Assembly (NCBI RefSeq): GCF_013087525.1
Contig: NZ_JABFCS010000001.1
Location: 2,418,001 to 2,482,000 of the forward strand
Direction: 5' to 3'
Origin: Ramlibacter montanisoli
Lineage (GTDB): Bacteria; Pseudomonadota; Gammaproteobacteria; Burkholderiales; Burkholderiaceae_C
DNA length: 64,000 bases
Shown piece by piece: positions 19,201 to 31,101 of the stretch. The translations under genes and the position numbers were made by a program. Each line of letters begins with the position of its first letter. Positions within the stretch are counted from its first letter, which is position 1. Below the pieces are notes generated by a model, which saw only the letters and a list, made by a program, of their open reading frames with translations, was not told the origin of the DNA and did not search any database.

Positions 19201-22200
19201 CGGTGACGGGCAGCACCTGGTCCTACGCCCTTGACACCCTCGCCATCGACGCCTTCGGCCAGGGAACGGAAACCCTGACGATCGCCGCCACCGATGCCGC
19301 CGGCAACAGCAGCTCCACCAGCCGCAACGTGACGGTGGACACCGTGGGTCCCGCCGCCCCGCTGGTGGACAGCGTGACCGGCGACGACGTCCTCAACGCG
19401 AGCGAGCGTGGCGCCGGCGTCACCGTCACCGGCAGCACCGAAGCCGGCTCCACCGTTACCGTCAACGGCAACGCGGCCACGGTGACCGGTACCAGCTGGT
19501 CCTACAACCTCGACACCGCGGCCATCAACGCCTTCGGCGAGGGTGCGGAAACGCTGACCGTGGTGGCCACCGACGCCGCCGGCAACATCGGCAGCGCGGG
19601 CAGCAAGGCCATCACGGTCGACACCCTGGGCCCGACCCTGGTCTCCAGCACCCCGGCAGACAACGCCACCGCGGTGGGCGCCGCGGCCAACATCGTGCTG
19701 ACGTTCGGCGAGAACGTCTTCGCGGGCACGGGCAACATCGTCGTCAGCGACGGCACCACCAGCATCGCCATCGCCGCGACGGACCCGCAGGTGAGCTTCA
19801 GCGGCAGCACCGTCACCATCAATCCCGCGGCCGACCTGGCGCTGGGCACCGGCTACCACGTGACGATCGCCGCGGGCGCGATCCTCGACAGCTTCGGCAA
19901 TGCACATGCCGGGATCAGCGATCCCACGGTGCTGAACTTCACCACGGTGGCGGCGCCCGACCTGACCGCGCCGACGCTGCAGTCGCTGGCGACCGTGGAC
20001 AACGGCGCCACCAGCACCATCACCCTGACCTTCAGCGAGGCGGTGCAGAGACTCGACTCGGGCCTCCCCTTGAACCTGGTGCTGCACCGCAACCCGAATC
20101 CGCAGGACGGACAGGGCGGCTTCTCGCAACCGCAACTGAGCATCACCGGCATCGCCGGCGAGGGCACGACGACGCTGGTGGTGACGGTCACCGGCGCGGT
20201 GGCGCCGAGCGACGTGCTGCGGGTGCGGCTGGGCACCGGCCTTGCGGACCTGAACGGCAACGCCTTCTCCGCCACCGAGTTCTGGTTCGGCGGCAACGGC
20301 AACGACAGCATCGCGCTGGACAACTACGGCAGCGACCTGCCGATCGAGATGCGCGGCCAGGGCGGCAGCGACACGCTGGTGGGCAGCTTCCAGAACGACC
20401 GCATCGCCGACGGCGGCGGGATCGACACCCTGTCCGGCGGCGGCGGCGCCGACGCCATCATCCTGGTGGAGAACGGCACCGACCGGCCCTACAGCCGCGA
20501 CACGGTGCAGATCGGCCTCTTCGAAAGCCGCACCGGTGGCGGCCTGGCCGATGCGATCGTCGGCCAGACCGGCGTGGCCGGCACCGGCTTCGACGTCTCG
20601 TCGGCCAACCTCGCCGACCACGACGTGCTGAGCCTGCCCTCGTCGGTGATCGCCGTCAACGCGAGCAACGCCAACGGAACCGATAGCGGCACGGTGGCGC
20701 AGCACGACATCACCAGCGGCATCGTCACCTTCAAGGACACGGCCGGCACGGCGCTGGCGATCAACCAGGCCAACAGCGGCAACGCCATCAACTACCTGGC
20801 CGGCGTGCTGGCGGCCGGCGAGACGGCCGCCTTCGCCTACGACTCCGACAGCAACGGCAGCGCCGACAGCCTGCTGCTGTTCCAGGACAACGGCGGCTTC
20901 GCCCCGCACACCCTGGTGCGGCTGGGCGGCCTGCAAGGCGCCACGCTGGGCACCACCGCCGCCAACGGGGTCGTGCTGCTGGCGGACCACCACCGCGCCT
21001 GAGCCCACGCGCTTCGCGCTGACCGGCAACGGCATCGCCTTCGACTTCGCGGAGAACGCGTTCGTGTCGACCGCGGCGGCCATCACGATGTCGAAGAACG
21101 GCACGACGGCCATGAACGTCACCGGCGTGACCGGCAGCGGCACGGCGCACGTCGAGATGCAGACCGACCAGGTGCTGGCGCCCACCGACTGGGTGTTCCT
21201 GCAGTACACGGGAGGAACGACCGTCGCCGACAGCCTGAGCGACACGGCGGGGAACCTGCTGCAGGGGGACGACCCGGCACTGTACGGCGGCTCCGCCGAA
21301 GGTGGCGCCGGCAACAACATCATCGACATCAGCGGGCGGTCCGCGTCGGTCGAATACGACATCAACGGCTACGCCGGCGACGACGTGCTGGTGGGCTCCG
21401 GCGGCAACGAGTTCATCACCGGGGGCACCGGGGCCGACCGGATGACGGGCAACGCCGGCACCGACGAGTTCCAGTTCAACCAGGGCGACTCCACGCCGGT
21501 GGCGGTGAACCTGGGCGGCGACGCCACCCTGAACACCGGCGACACCTTCACGTTCACGGGCGGCGCCGACGTCGTCACCGACCTCTCCGCGGGCGACGCC
21601 TTCTCGATGCAGGGCCCGCAGTCCGGCTACATGGGCTCGCTGCCGGCCAACGGGCTGGCGGCCGAACAGGCGTTCTACGTGGTGCGCGGCGAGTACAGCG
21701 CCGGCACCGGGACCTTCCTGGTGGACGCCGCCGCCGGCACCGACTCGCTGGTGGTCTATGACGGCACCAGCGGCACCGGCGTGACGCAGACCGCGATGGT
21801 GCTCGAAGGCACCATCCCCGACGAACTCAATCTCTTCCCGGGCAGCACCTGGGTCAGCCACAAGCCCGTCCCCGACACCACGGCGCCGAGCCTGCAGTCG
21901 CTGATAGCCGTGAGCAACGGCGATGGCACCAGCAGCGTGACCTTGACCTTCAGCGAAGCGGTGCAGAACAGCCTCAACCTGCAGTGCATGCGAATCCTGA
22001 TCCCCAGACTGTCTGGTCCCAGCCGTCCCTGGGCATCACCAACGTCAGCGGCCTGGGCACGGCGACGCTGGTGGTGACGGTCAACGGCACGCTCGGTGCT
22101 GCCGATGTCCTGCGCGCGCGGATCGGGGCCGGCCTCACGGACCTGAGCAACAACGGCTTCGCGCCCACCGAGTTCTGGTTCGGCGGCACGGGCAACGACA

Positions 22201-23752
22201 CCATCGCGCTGGACAACTACGGCAGCGACCTGCCGATCGAGGTGCGCGGCCAGGGCGGCAGCGACACGCTGGTGGGCAGCTTCCAGAACGACCGCCTCAC
22301 GGACGGCGGCGGGATCGACACCCTGTCCGGCGGCGGCGGCGCCGACGCCATCATCCTGGTGGAGAATGGCAGCTCCCGGCCCTACAGCCGCGACACGGTG
22401 CACATCGGCCTCTTCGAAAGCCGCACCGGCGGCGGCCTGGCCGATGCCATCGTCGGCCAGACCGGCGTGGCCGGCACCGGCTTCGACGTCTCGTCGGGCA
22501 CCCTCGCCAACCACGACGTGCTGAGCCTGACCTCGGAGATAATCGCGGCCGACGTGACCGGCGGTAACGCGACCGACAGCGGCGCGGTGGCGCAGCACGA
22601 CATCACCAACGGCATCGTCACCTTCAAGGACACCGGCGGCGCGACGCTGGCGATCAACCAGGCCAACAGCGGCAATGCCATCACCTACCTGTCCGGTGCG
22701 CTGACGGCCGGCCAGACGGCCGCCTTCGCCTACGACTCCGACAGCAACGGCAGCGCCGACAGCCTGCTGCTGTTCCAGCACAACGGCGGCTTCGCCCCGC
22801 ACACCCTGGTGCGGCTGGGCGGCCTGCAAGGCGCCACGCTGGGCACCACCGCCGCCAACGGGGTCGTGCTGCTGGAGGACACCACCGCGCCTGAGCCCAC
22901 CCAATTTGCGCTGACCAGCAACGGCATCGCCTTCGACTTCGCGGAGAACGCGTTCGTGCCGCTCGCGGCTGCCATCGACATGTCCAAGAACGGCGTGACG
23001 CCCATGGCCATCACCGGCGTGACCGGCAGCGGCACGGCGCACGTCGAGGTGCAGACCGACCAGACGCTGGCGGCCACCGACTGGGTGTTCCTGCAGTACA
23101 CGGGATCGACGACGGTCGACAGCCTGAGGGACACGGCGGGGAACCTGCTGCTCGGGGACGACCCGGCGCTGTACGGCGGCTCCGCCGAAGGCAGTTCCGG
23201 CAACAACTCGATCGACATCAGCGGGCTGTCCGCGCTCGTCGAATACGACGTCAACGGCTACGCCGGCAATGACACGCTGGTGGGCTCCGGCGGCAACGAC
23301 TTCATCACCGGGGGCTCCGGGGCCGACCGGATGACGGGCGGCGCGGGGATCGACCAGTTCCAGTTCGACCAGGGCGACTCCACGCCGGTGGCGGTGAACC
23401 TGGGCGGCGACGCCACCCTGAACACCGGCGACACCTTCGCCTTCACCGGCGGAGCCGACGTGATCACCGACCTGGCGACAGGCGACAGTGTCTCGTTCCA
23501 GACCCTGCAGTCCGGCTACATGGGCTCGCTGCCGACCAACGGCCTGGCCGCCAACCAGGCCTTCTTCGCGGTGCGGGGGCCTACAACGGCACGGACACCT
23601 TCGCGGTGGACACGACCGCCGGCACCGACACACTGATCGTCTACGACGGTAGCGCCAATGCCGGCGTGAGCCAGACCGCCGTGGTGCTGGGCGGGGTCAC
23701 GCCCGACCAGCTGGGGCTGATGGCGGGCAACAACTGGATCCAGCACATCTGA
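13279..23752 (+). CDS. Giant Ig-like/RTX-like repeat adhesin, type I secretion substrate (six apparent frameshifts)
   Basis: Restored ~3490 residues. The N terminus (MARSTDSNVNPHPATASS) leads to an Ala/Pro/Gly-rich segment, a hydrophobic stretch and a nine-Gly run (~residue 145) like those of Bap/LapA-type surface adhesins. Then come eight copies of an 82-84 residue Ig-like module (15384-17886; DGITSNAALxVSAAAGDVTR), a Big_5/SWM-type domain (SSSPADNAVDSTAGTIVLTF), four GTTESGSTVTVNG-type modules (18535-19620) and two long C-terminal repeats with Gly/Asp-rich GGIDTLSGGGGADAIIL loops that suggest calcium binding. It ends GLMAGNNWIQHI. The secretion genes follow directly. Shifts: 13335, 13939, 14082, 20984, 21984, 23577. 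Likely role: attachment or biofilm; the function is inferred. Confidence 0.85.
15384..17886 (+). repeat. Eight intragenic Ig-like modules of 246 or 252 bp in the adhesin
   Basis: Modules begin at about 15384, 15630, 15876, 16122, 16884, 17136, 17388 and 17634, each opening with a (L)DTTIATPTIAL-type strand. Copies at 15630 and 15876 are almost identical. Two divergent modules of similar length (16373-16883) sit in the middle. Units of 252 bp carry a two-residue insertion (SG before ADG). This is coding repeat, in frame throughout. Confidence 0.9.
19960..23752 (+). repeat. Tandem duplication of a ~1.9-kb C-terminal module in the adhesin
   Basis: Copy 1 spans about 19960-21870 and copy 2 about 21873-23752. 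Both run from a (P)TLQSL/(P)SLQSL strand through ATEFWFGG/PTEFWFGG, DNYGSDLPIE, GGIDTLSGGGGADAIIL and GADRMTG to a terminal segment. Long tracts are identical at DNA level, for example around 20300-20480 and 22200-22380, pointing to a fairly recent duplication or ongoing conversion. Confidence 0.88.
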
Positions 23753-23804
23753 CGTTCCTGGTCCGCCACCGCGCCAGCCCAAGAAAGGCCACCCTGGATT
23801 CCGC

Positions 23805-25018
23805 ATGCAATTGCTGAAGTTGGCGCTGGCCGCACTGTTGCTGGCCGGCGGCGCGGCCCAGGCCCAGCCCGTGCGGACCTTCCAGCAGGTGCTGGACGCC
23901 GCGCTGGCCAGCCATCCGGCGATCCAGGCCCGGCGTTCGGAACAGGCCGCGGCCCAGGCGGCCCGCGAGGGCGCGGAATGGGAGCGCTATCCCACGCCCA
24001 GCGTGGAGGCATCGACCCCGGCGGCAGCGGCCGCAACGCCGCCGTGCTGCGCCTGGACCAGCCCCTGTGGACCGGCGGGCGGATCACTTCCGTCATCGAT
24101 GCCGCCAGCCGCCGGCTCGATGCCGCGGCCGCCGGCGTCGATGAAGCGCGGCTCGAGATGGCGCTGCGCGTGCTGGCGGCCTACCTGGAAGCGCTGCGGC
24201 AGAAGGGGCGCGAGGAGCACGCCACGGCGAACGCGCAGGAGCACGAGCGGCTGCTGGCGATGATCCAGCGGCGGGTCACGCAGGAAGTGAGTTCGCAGAC
24301 CGACCAGCGCCTGGCCGAATCGCGGCTGCAGCTGGCGCGGCACGACCTGTCGCAGGCCCGCCAGTCCTTGCGCGGCGCCCTGGCGCAACTGAGCCAGCTG
24401 AGCGACGGTTCGGTCGGCGCGGTCGGCTGGGAAGGCCTGGAAGACCCGGCCGGCCCGCCCAGCCTGGACGCCGCGCTGGCGGCGGCGCTGGACGCCTCGC
24501 CGACGCTGCGGCGGCTGGCCCACGAGGAACAGGCCGCCGAAGCGGCCATCGCGCAACGCAAGTCCGCGGTCCTGCCCCGGGTGAGCCTGCGCGTCGAACG
24601 CGTCACGGGCGGCGGCTTTCCGGCCGACAGCCGCGCCCTGCTGGTGCTGCAGGCCCAGCCCGGCGCCGGCCTGTCCGCCCACTCCGGCGTGCAGGAGGCC
24701 GTGGCCCGGCGCGAGGCCGCGCACCAGGCCCGCGCGGCCGGCGAGCGCGACCTGCGCGAGCGCATCGCCCTGGACTGGGAGGAGTGGATTGCCGCGCGCG
24801 GGCGCAGCGAAGCCGCGCGCCTGTCCAGTACGATGTCGGCCGAGGTATTCGCCTCCTATGCCCGCCAGTACGTGGCCGGCCGCAAGTCGTGGCAGGAGGT
24901 GCTCAATGCCGTGCGCGAGGCCACCCAGGCCAACTTCCTGCTGGAGGACGCCCGCGCCCAGGCGGCCGGCGCCGCCATGCGCCTGCGCGCGCAGACCGGA
25001 ATGCTGACGACCCGATGA
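23805..25018 (+). CDS. TolC-like outer membrane efflux/secretion protein (one apparent frameshift)
   Basis: Restored ~404 residues. A signal peptide (MQLLKLALAALLLAGGAAQAQ) is followed by TFQQVLDAALASHPAIQARR, the usual opening of TolC/LapE-type proteins, and by two long helical regions (LQLARHDLSQARQSLRGAL; AVARREAAHQARAAGERDL). It would form the outer membrane channel of the type I system with the next two genes. The shift is in the C run 24016-24019; one more C gives VEASTPGGSGRNAAVL. Its stop overlaps the next start (ATGA), so translation is coupled. Confidence 0.85.
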
Positions 25019-27149
25019 ACATGATGGAAACCCCGCCGACGATGGCCGCCCCCGACACGGGGACCCTGGGCCGCCTGGTGGAGCGCGCGGCGCGGCTCGT
25101 GGGCCAGCGCGTGGAGCGCTCACGGCTGGACGACCTCGACCGGCTGCCGGAACCGGTGCATGACGACGCAGCCCAGGCCGCCACCTTGTTCGCCCAGGCC
25201 TGGCGCCTGGCCGGACTGGAGGGCGAACCCGCACCGCTGTCCAGCCCGACGCCCGCCAACCTGCCCTTCGTCGCGCGGGTGGCGTCCCGCTGGCTGCTGG
25301 TCTCGGGCCGCGCCGCCGACGGCAGCTGGCGCGCGGAGGACCCCGCAGGAATCCCCGCCCCCTTGCCGACGCTCGAACGAGCGAGCTTCCTGGCACTGCC
25401 CCGGGCCAGGCGGGCGGCCGCCGGCCGGCCATCGGCGCTGGGGCTGGTGCGGCGCGCGCTATGGGCGCGCAAGAAGGTGTTCGCCGACGCGGTGCTGGCC
25501 ACGGCCATCGTCTCGCTGCTGGCCCTGGCGACGTCGCTGTACGCGATGCAGGTGTACGACCGCGTGATCCCGACCCAGGGCGTGCAGACCCTGTGGGTGC
25601 TGACAGTGGGCGTGGCCCTGTCCGTCCTGCTGGAGTTCGTCCTCAAGCACCTGCGCAGCCACATGGTGGACCGGACCTGCAACGCCATCGACCACGAGCT
25701 GTCCGAATGGTTTTTCGCGCGCATGCTCGGCATCCGCATGGAGGCGAGGCCGCCTTCGGTCGGCACCCTGGCCTCCCAGGTCAAGGGCTTCGAGATGGTG
25801 CGCGGCGTGCTGGCCTCGACCTCGCTGTTCGTGCTGGCCGACGTGCCGTTCGCGGCGCTGTTCCTCGCCGTCATCGCCATGGTGGGCGGCTGGGTCGTGG
25901 TGGTGCCGATCATCGCGATGCCGATCGCCCTGGCCGTCGGCCTGGCGTTCCAGGGCGCGATCCAGCGCCACACCCGCGACACCGTCGCGGCCAGCAACCT
26001 GAAGGCGGGCCTGCTGGTGGAAGCCGTCGACGGCGCCGAGGCGCTCAAGGCCAACAGCGGGGAATGGACCGTGCAGGCGCGCTGGAACCGCCTGGTGGAC
26101 CAGGCCACGGAAGCCGACCAGGGCATCCGCGGGCTCACGGCCCTGTCGCAGAACCTGACCATGGCCCTGCAGCAGCTGGCCTATGTCGCGCTGGTGGCCT
26201 ACGGCGCCTGGCTGGTGGCCCAGAACCAGCTGACCATGGGCGCGCTGCTGGCCTGCACCATCATCGGCAGCCGGGCGATGGCGCCCATCGTGCAACTGCC
26301 CGGCGTGATGGGCAGTGGGCCCTGGCGCGCACCGCGCTGGAGGGGCTGGACCAGATCATCGCGCTGCCCAACGAGGCGGACGAAGCCCATGCCGTGCTCA
26401 CGCCGCAGAGCCTGGAGGGCGGCCTGCGCTTCGAACGCGTGCGCTTTGCCTACGGGACGGGCCGGCAGGCGGCGCTGGAGCTCGAGCGCCTGGAGATCAG
26501 GCCGGGCGACCGGGTCGGCCTGGTGGGCCCCATCGGCTCGGGCAAGAGCACGCTGCTCAAGCTGGCCTCCGGCCTGTACCGCCCGCAGCAGGGCAAGGTC
26601 TTCCTGGGCGGCATCGACCTGGCGACGCTCGCCCCCGCGGTGGTGCGCGAGCTCGTGGGCTACCTGCCGCAGGAGCCCCGCTTGTTCAGCGGCACGCTGC
26701 GAGACAACCTGCTGCTGGGCCTGCCGGACCCGGGCGAAGACGCCATCCTGGCGGCTGCCCGGCGCACGGGCCTGATCGACCTGGTCCTCGGCCAGCAGGC
26801 GGGGCTGGCGCTGGAGCTGACGGAGGGCGGGCGCGGCGTGTCCGGCGGCCAGAAGCAGCTGATCGCCCTGACCCGCCTGCTGCTGGCCCGGCCCAAGGTC
26901 TGGCTGCTGGACGAGCCGACCGGCTCCATGGATTCGGCCACCGAGGCGCGCGTGGTGAACCTGCTGCGCGACCTGGGCGCCGAGGGCATCACGCTGGTGG
27001 TGACGACGCACAAGACCGCCTTGCTGCCGGTCCTGGACCGGGTGATGGTGCTGCAGGCGGGCCGTGTCCAGTTCGACGGCCCGCGGGATGCGGTGCTGGC
27101 CCGGCTTTCGGGCAAGCCGCAACCGGTGGCGCAGGGAGCCGCCGCTTGA
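25015..27149 (+). CDS. Type I secretion ABC transporter, LapB-like (one apparent frameshift)
   Basis: Restored 711 residues, starting MNMMETPPTMAAP at the ATGA overlap. An N-terminal ~150-residue C39-like domain without an obvious catalytic Cys (as in LapB/HlyB exporters) precedes a six-helix ABC membrane domain (LYAMQVYDRVIPTQGVQTLW) and an ATPase domain with Walker A GPIGSGKST, signature VSGGQKQ, Walker B VWLLDEPTG and switch TTHKT. It energises export of the adhesin encoded upstream. The shift is at ~26313; adding one C gives PGVMGQWALARTALEGL. Its stop overlaps the next start (TTGA). Confidence 0.9.
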
Positions 27150-28300
27150 AGCAGGCGAACGAACTCCAGGGCAGCCGCCTGATGGTGTGGGGCATCGCCC
27201 TGGCCATCGTCGCCTTCCTGCTGTGGGCCCGGTGGGCGCAGCTGGACCAGATCACGCGCGCGTCCGGCCAGGTGATCGCGACCTCGCGCAACCAGGTCAT
27301 CCAGGCCATGGAAGGCGGCGTGCTGGCGGAGCTGCCCGTGCGCGAGGGCTCGGTGGTCAAGCGCGGCCAGCTGCTGGCGCGCTTCGACCGCACCAAGGCC
27401 CAGGCCGGCTACCTGGAGAGCGCGGCCAAGGTGGCGGCCCTGCAGGCAACGGTGGCGCGCCTGAACGCCGAGATCTTCGGCGGGCAGCCGCGCTTTCCGC
27501 GCGAACTGGCGGACTACCCCGAGTTCCGGGCCAACCAGATGGCGCTGTTCGCCAAGCGCCAGGCCGGGCTGCGCGAGGAAGTGGAGGCGCTGCGCAAGGC
27601 CGAGGCGCTGATCAGCGAGGAACTGGAGATGAACCTGCCGCTGCTCAAGACCGGCGACGTCAGCCGCGCCGAGGTCATCCGGCTGCAGCGGCAGCTGGTG
27701 GACGTGCGCGGACAGATCACCAACAAGCGCAACAAGTACCTGCAGGACTGCCAGGCCGAACTGGTCAAGGCGGAGGAAGACCTGGCGGGCGTGCAGCAGG
27801 TGGCCACGCAGCGCAAGGAGCAACTGGGTTTCACCGACCTGGTCTCGCCGATGGACGGGGTGGTGCGCAGCGTCCGGTTGACGACGCTGGGCGGCATCGC
27901 CAGGCCGGGCGAGGAGATCATGCAGATCGTCCCGGTGGACGAAGACCTGATCTTCGAAGCGAAAGTGAAACCCGCCGACATCGCGTTCATCAAGCCGGGC
28001 CTGCCGGCGACGGTGAAGCTCGATGCCTACGACTACACCATCTACGGCGTGCTGACCGGGCAGGTGAGCTACATCAGCGCCGACACGCTCTCCGAGACCA
28101 TCCAGGGCGTGGAGCAGCCCTACTACCGCGTGCAGGTCAAGACCAGCGGGCGCGACCTGAAGGGCCGCAACGACGAGCGCATCCTGATCCAGCCCGGCAT
28201 GACGGCCACCGTCGAAGTCAAGACCGGCCAGAGGAGCGTGCTGGACTACCTCACCAAGCCGATCACCAAGACCTTGTCGGACTCCATGGGGGAGCGCTGA
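27146..28300 (+). CDS. HlyD/LapC-family membrane fusion protein
   Basis: 384 residues from a TTG at 27146 that overlaps the exporter stop codon and has GGGAG eight bases upstream. One N-terminal transmembrane helix (LMVWGIALAIVAFLLWARW), a lipoyl/barrel half (ITRASGQVIATSRNQVIQAM; VREGSVVKRGQLLARFD), a long coiled-coil hairpin (about 100-230) and the second barrel half with the family motif GMTATVEVKTGQRSVLDYL near the C terminus. It is the periplasmic adaptor joining the ABC exporter to the TolC-like channel. Operon of three, converging on dxs. Confidence 0.92.
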   Translation: MKQANELQGSRLMVWGIALAIVAFLLWARWAQLDQITRASGQVIATSRNQVIQAMEGGVLAELPVREGSVVKRGQLLARFDRTKAQAGYLESAAKVAALQATVARLNAEIFGGQPRFPRELADYPEFRANQMALFAKRQAGLREEVEALRKAEALISEELEMNLPLLKTGDVSRAEVIRLQRQLVDVRGQITNKRNKYLQDCQAELVKAEEDLAGVQQVATQRKEQLGFTDLVSPMDGVVRSVRLTTLGGIARPGEEIMQIVPVDEDLIFEAKVKPADIAFIKPGLPATVKLDAYDYTIYGVLTGQVSYISADTLSETIQGVEQPYYRVQVKTSGRDLKGRNDERILIQPGMTATVEVKTGQRSVLDYLTKPITKTLSDSMGER

Positions 28301-28319
28301 AGGCCGTTTCAGGCTTTCC

Positions 28320-30206
28320 CTAGCCGACCACCTTCAGGCTGGGCGCCGGCCGCTCGATCAGCGCCCCGAAACGGGCCTGGATGGACGCCTCGATCCCCGC
28401 CGCGTCCAGGCCTTGCAGTGCCAGCAGGCGCGCCGGATCGCCGTGCGGCGCGTACTCGTCGCGCAGGCCCAGCTGCAGCACCGGCTTGAGCACCCCGGCC
28501 GCATGCAGCGCCTCGGTCACCGCGCTGCCTGCGCCGCCCATGACCGCGCCCTCTTCCAGCGTGACCAGCGCGTCGTGCGAGGCGGCGACCTGCAGCAGCA
28601 GCTCGGTGTCCAGCGGCTTGGCCCAGCGCATGTTGGCCACCGTGAGGTCCAGGCGTTCGGCCGCCTGCAGCGCCGGATAGAGCAGCGTGCCGAAGGCCAG
28701 CACCGCGACCCGCTTGCCCTGGCGGCGCAACTCGCCCTTGCCGAAGGGCAGCGGCTGCAGGCCGGCCTCCACCGCCGCGCCGACGCCGGCGCCGCGCGGA
28801 TAGCGCACCGCCACCGCGTGGTCCTGCTGGTAGGCCGTGGTGAGGAGCTTGCGGCACTCGTTCTCGTCGGCCGGGCAGGCGATGCTCACGTTCGGCACGC
28901 AGCGCAGGTAGGCGATGTCGTAGGCGCCCGCGTGCGTGGGCCCGTCGGCACCCACCAGGCCCGCGCGGTCCAGGGCGAACACCACCGGCAGGTTCTGCAG
29001 CGCCACGTCATGGATCAGCTGGTCGTAGGCGCGCTGCAGGAAGGTCGAATAGATCGCCACCACCGGCTTCAGCCCCTCGCAGGCGAGTCCCGCGGCGAAG
29101 GTCACCGCGTGCTGTTCGGCGATCCCGACGTCGAAGTAGCGGTCCGGAAAGCGCTGGTGGAACTCCACCATCCCCGAGCCTTCGCGCATGGCGGGCGTGA
29201 TGCCCACCAGGCGGTGGTCGTGCGCCGCCATGTCGCACAGCCAGTGGCCGAACACCTGCGTGAAGGTGGGCTTGGGCGGCGTGGCGGGCTTGACCAGGCC
29301 GACGGCCGGATCGAACTTGCCGGGCCCGTGGTAGGCCACCGGGTCCGCTTCGGCCAGCTTGTAGCCCTGCCCCTTCTTCGTCACCACGTGCAGGAACTGC
29401 GGGCCCTTGAGCTGGCGGATGTTCTGCAGCGTGGGGATCAGCGATTCCAGGTCGTGGCCGTCGATCGGGCCCACGTAGTTGAAGCCGAACTTCTCGAACA
29501 GCGTCGCCGGCACCACCATGCCCTTGGCATGTTCCTCGATGCGCTTGGCCAGCTCGAACAGCGGGGGCGCCACGTTCAGCACCTTCTTGCCGATGTCCTT
29601 GGCCGCCGCGTAGAAGCGGCCGCTCATGAGCTGCGCCAGGTAGCGGTTCAGCGCCCCCACCGGCGGGCTGATCGACATGTCGTTGTCGTTCAGGATCACC
29701 AGCAGGTCGCACTCGGCGACACCCGCGTTGTTCAGGGCCTCGAAGGCCATGCCGGCGCTCATGGCGCCGTCGCCGATCACCGCGATCGCGTGGCGCTGCT
29801 CGCCCTTCTGGCGCGAGGCCACGGCCATGCCGAGCGCGGCGGAAATGCTGGTCGACGAGTGCGCGGTGCCGAAGGTGTCGTACGCGCTCTCGGCGCGCTG
29901 CGGAAAGCCCGCCAGGCCGCCGAGCTGGCGCAGCGTGCCCATGCGGTCGCGGCGGCCGGTGAGGATCTTGTGCGGATAGGTCTGGTGGCCCACGTCCCAC
30001 ACCACGCGGTCGAAGGGCGTGTTGAACACGTAGTGCAGCGCGATGGTCAGTTCGACGGTGCCCAGGTTGGAGCTGAGGTGGCCGCCGGTGCGCGCCACGG
30101 ACTCGAGCACGAAGGCGCGCAGTTCGTCGGCCAGCAGCGGCAGCTGGGTGCGCGGCAGCCGGCGCAGGTCGGCCGGGTCGTTGATGGATTCGAGCAGCGT
30201 TGCCAT
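28320..30206 (-). CDS. dxs: 1-deoxy-D-xylulose-5-phosphate synthase
   Basis: 628 residues, the usual length. The enzyme condenses pyruvate and glyceraldehyde 3-phosphate with thiamine diphosphate to open the MEP isoprenoid route. Visible: [19 protein letters not shown] with the catalytic His region, the thiamine motif [18 protein letters not shown]...[24 protein letters not shown] with the proton-relay Glu, and a C-terminal transketolase domain ([15 protein letters not shown]). The start at 30206 gives the standard [17 protein letters not shown]. It lies eight bases downstream of ispA, the common dxs-ispA-xseB order. Confidence 0.97.
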   Translation of the reverse strand: MATLLESINDPADLRRLPRTQLPLLADELRAFVLESVARTGGHLSSNLGTVELTIALHYVFNTPFDRVVWDVGHQTYPHKILTGRRDRMGTLRQLGGLAGFPQRAESAYDTFGTAHSSTSISAALGMAVASRQKGEQRHAIAVIGDGAMSAGMAFEALNNAGVAECDLLVILNDNDMSISPPVGALNRYLAQLMSGRFYAAAKDIGKKVLNVAPPLFELAKRIEEHAKGMVVPATLFEKFGFNYVGPIDGHDLESLIPTLQNIRQLKGPQFLHVVTKKGQGYKLAEADPVAYHGPGKFDPAVGLVKPATPPKPTFTQVFGHWLCDMAAHDHRLVGITPAMREGSGMVEFHQRFPDRYFDVGIAEQHAVTFAAGLACEGLKPVVAIYSTFLQRAYDQLIHDVALQNLPVVFALDRAGLVGADGPTHAGAYDIAYLRCVPNVSIACPADENECRKLLTTAYQQDHAVAVRYPRGAGVGAAVEAGLQPLPFGKGELRRQGKRVAVLAFGTLLYPALQAAERLDLTVANMRWAKPLDTELLLQVAASHDALVTLEEGAVMGGAGSAVTEALHAAGVLKPVLQLGLRDEYAPHGDPARLLALQGLDAAGIEASIQARFGALIERPAPSLKVVG

Positions 30207-30213
30207 GAAAGTC

Positions 30214-31101
30214 TCAGTTGTCCCGGTGCACCACCATCTCGGCCAGGGCCAGCAGCGCGCGGGTGTCCGCGAGGCCGGTGGTGCCGAGCGCGGCGCGCGC
30301 CTGTTCCAGCAGTTCGCCGGCATAGGCACGGGCCCGGTCCAGGCCCAGCAGCGAAACGTAAGTAGGTTTGTCCTGGGCCGCGTCCTTGCCGGCCGTCTTG
30401 CCAAGGGTAGCCGAATCCGCGGTCACGTCGAGGATGTCGTCCACCACCTGGAAGGCCAGGCCGAGGGCCCGGCCATAAGTCTCCAGCCCCTGGCAGGCGC
30501 GCGCACCGGGCTCGCCGCAGGCGGCGCCCATCATCACGCTGGCCTGCAGCAGCGCGCCGGTCTTCAGGCGGTGCATGTGGCGCAGTTCGTCTTCGGTGAG
30601 CGACTTGCCCACGGCCGCGAGGTCGATCGCCTGGCCGCCCGCCATGCCGGAGTGGCCCGCAGCCCGGGCCAGCAGGCGGCACAGGGCGGCCTGCGTCCTG
30701 GCGGGAATGCCCGCATCGGCCGGCGCCAGCAGTTCGAAGGCGAGCGCCTGCAGCGCATCGCCGGCCAGCAGCGCGGTCGCTTCGCCGAAGGCCACGTGCA
30801 CCGTGGGCTTGCCCCGGCGCAGCACGTCATTGTCCATGCAGGGCATGTCGTCGTGCACCAGCGAATAGGCGTGGATCAGCTCCACCGCGCAGCCCGCGCG
30901 CAAGGCCGCATCGAGGTTGCCATCCACGGCCTCGGCGGCGCCGAGCACCAGCAAGGGCCGCAGCCGCTTGCCGCCATCCAGCACGGCATAGCGCATGGCC
31001 TCGCCGAGCTGCGCGGGTGTGTCCGCCGGCACCCAGGCGGACAGCGCCTGTTCTACACGTTCCAGTCGTTCGGCCGACCAATCCCTCAGGTCGAAACTCA
31101 C
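30214..31101 (-). CDS. ispA: Farnesyl diphosphate synthase (polyprenyl synthetase family)
   Basis: 295 residues if translation begins at the GTG at 31101, whose bases overlap the xseB stop (GTGA). It makes geranyl and farnesyl diphosphate from IPP and DMAPP. The first Asp-rich motif is DDMPCMD ([15 protein letters not shown]) and the second is DDILD ([13 protein letters not shown]); both bind the magnesium-diphosphate. GGKRLRP is the IPP-binding segment. Its product feeds quinone side chains and undecaprenyl carriers, directly downstream of DXS in metabolism. An in-frame GTG four codons earlier is a less likely start. Confidence 0.95.
   Translation of the reverse strand: MSFDLRDWSAERLERVEQALSAWVPADTPAQLGEAMRYAVLDGGKRLRPLLVLGAAEAVDGNLDAALRAGCAVELIHAYSLVHDDMPCMDNDVLRRGKPTVHVAFGEATALLAGDALQALAFELLAPADAGIPARTQAALCRLLARAAGHSGMAGGQAIDLAAVGKSLTEDELRHMHRLKTGALLQASVMMGAACGEPGARACQGLETYGRALGLAFQVVDDILDVTADSATLGKTAGKDAAQDKPTYVSLLGLDRARAYAGELLEQARAALGTTGLADTRALLALAEMVVHRDN

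Noticed and set aside
17022..21365. Long minus-strand open frame (over 1400 codons) opposite the adhesin
   Set aside because: GC-rich coding repeats leave few stops on the opposite strand; the translation is Gly/Arg/His-rich with no domain and no ribosome site.
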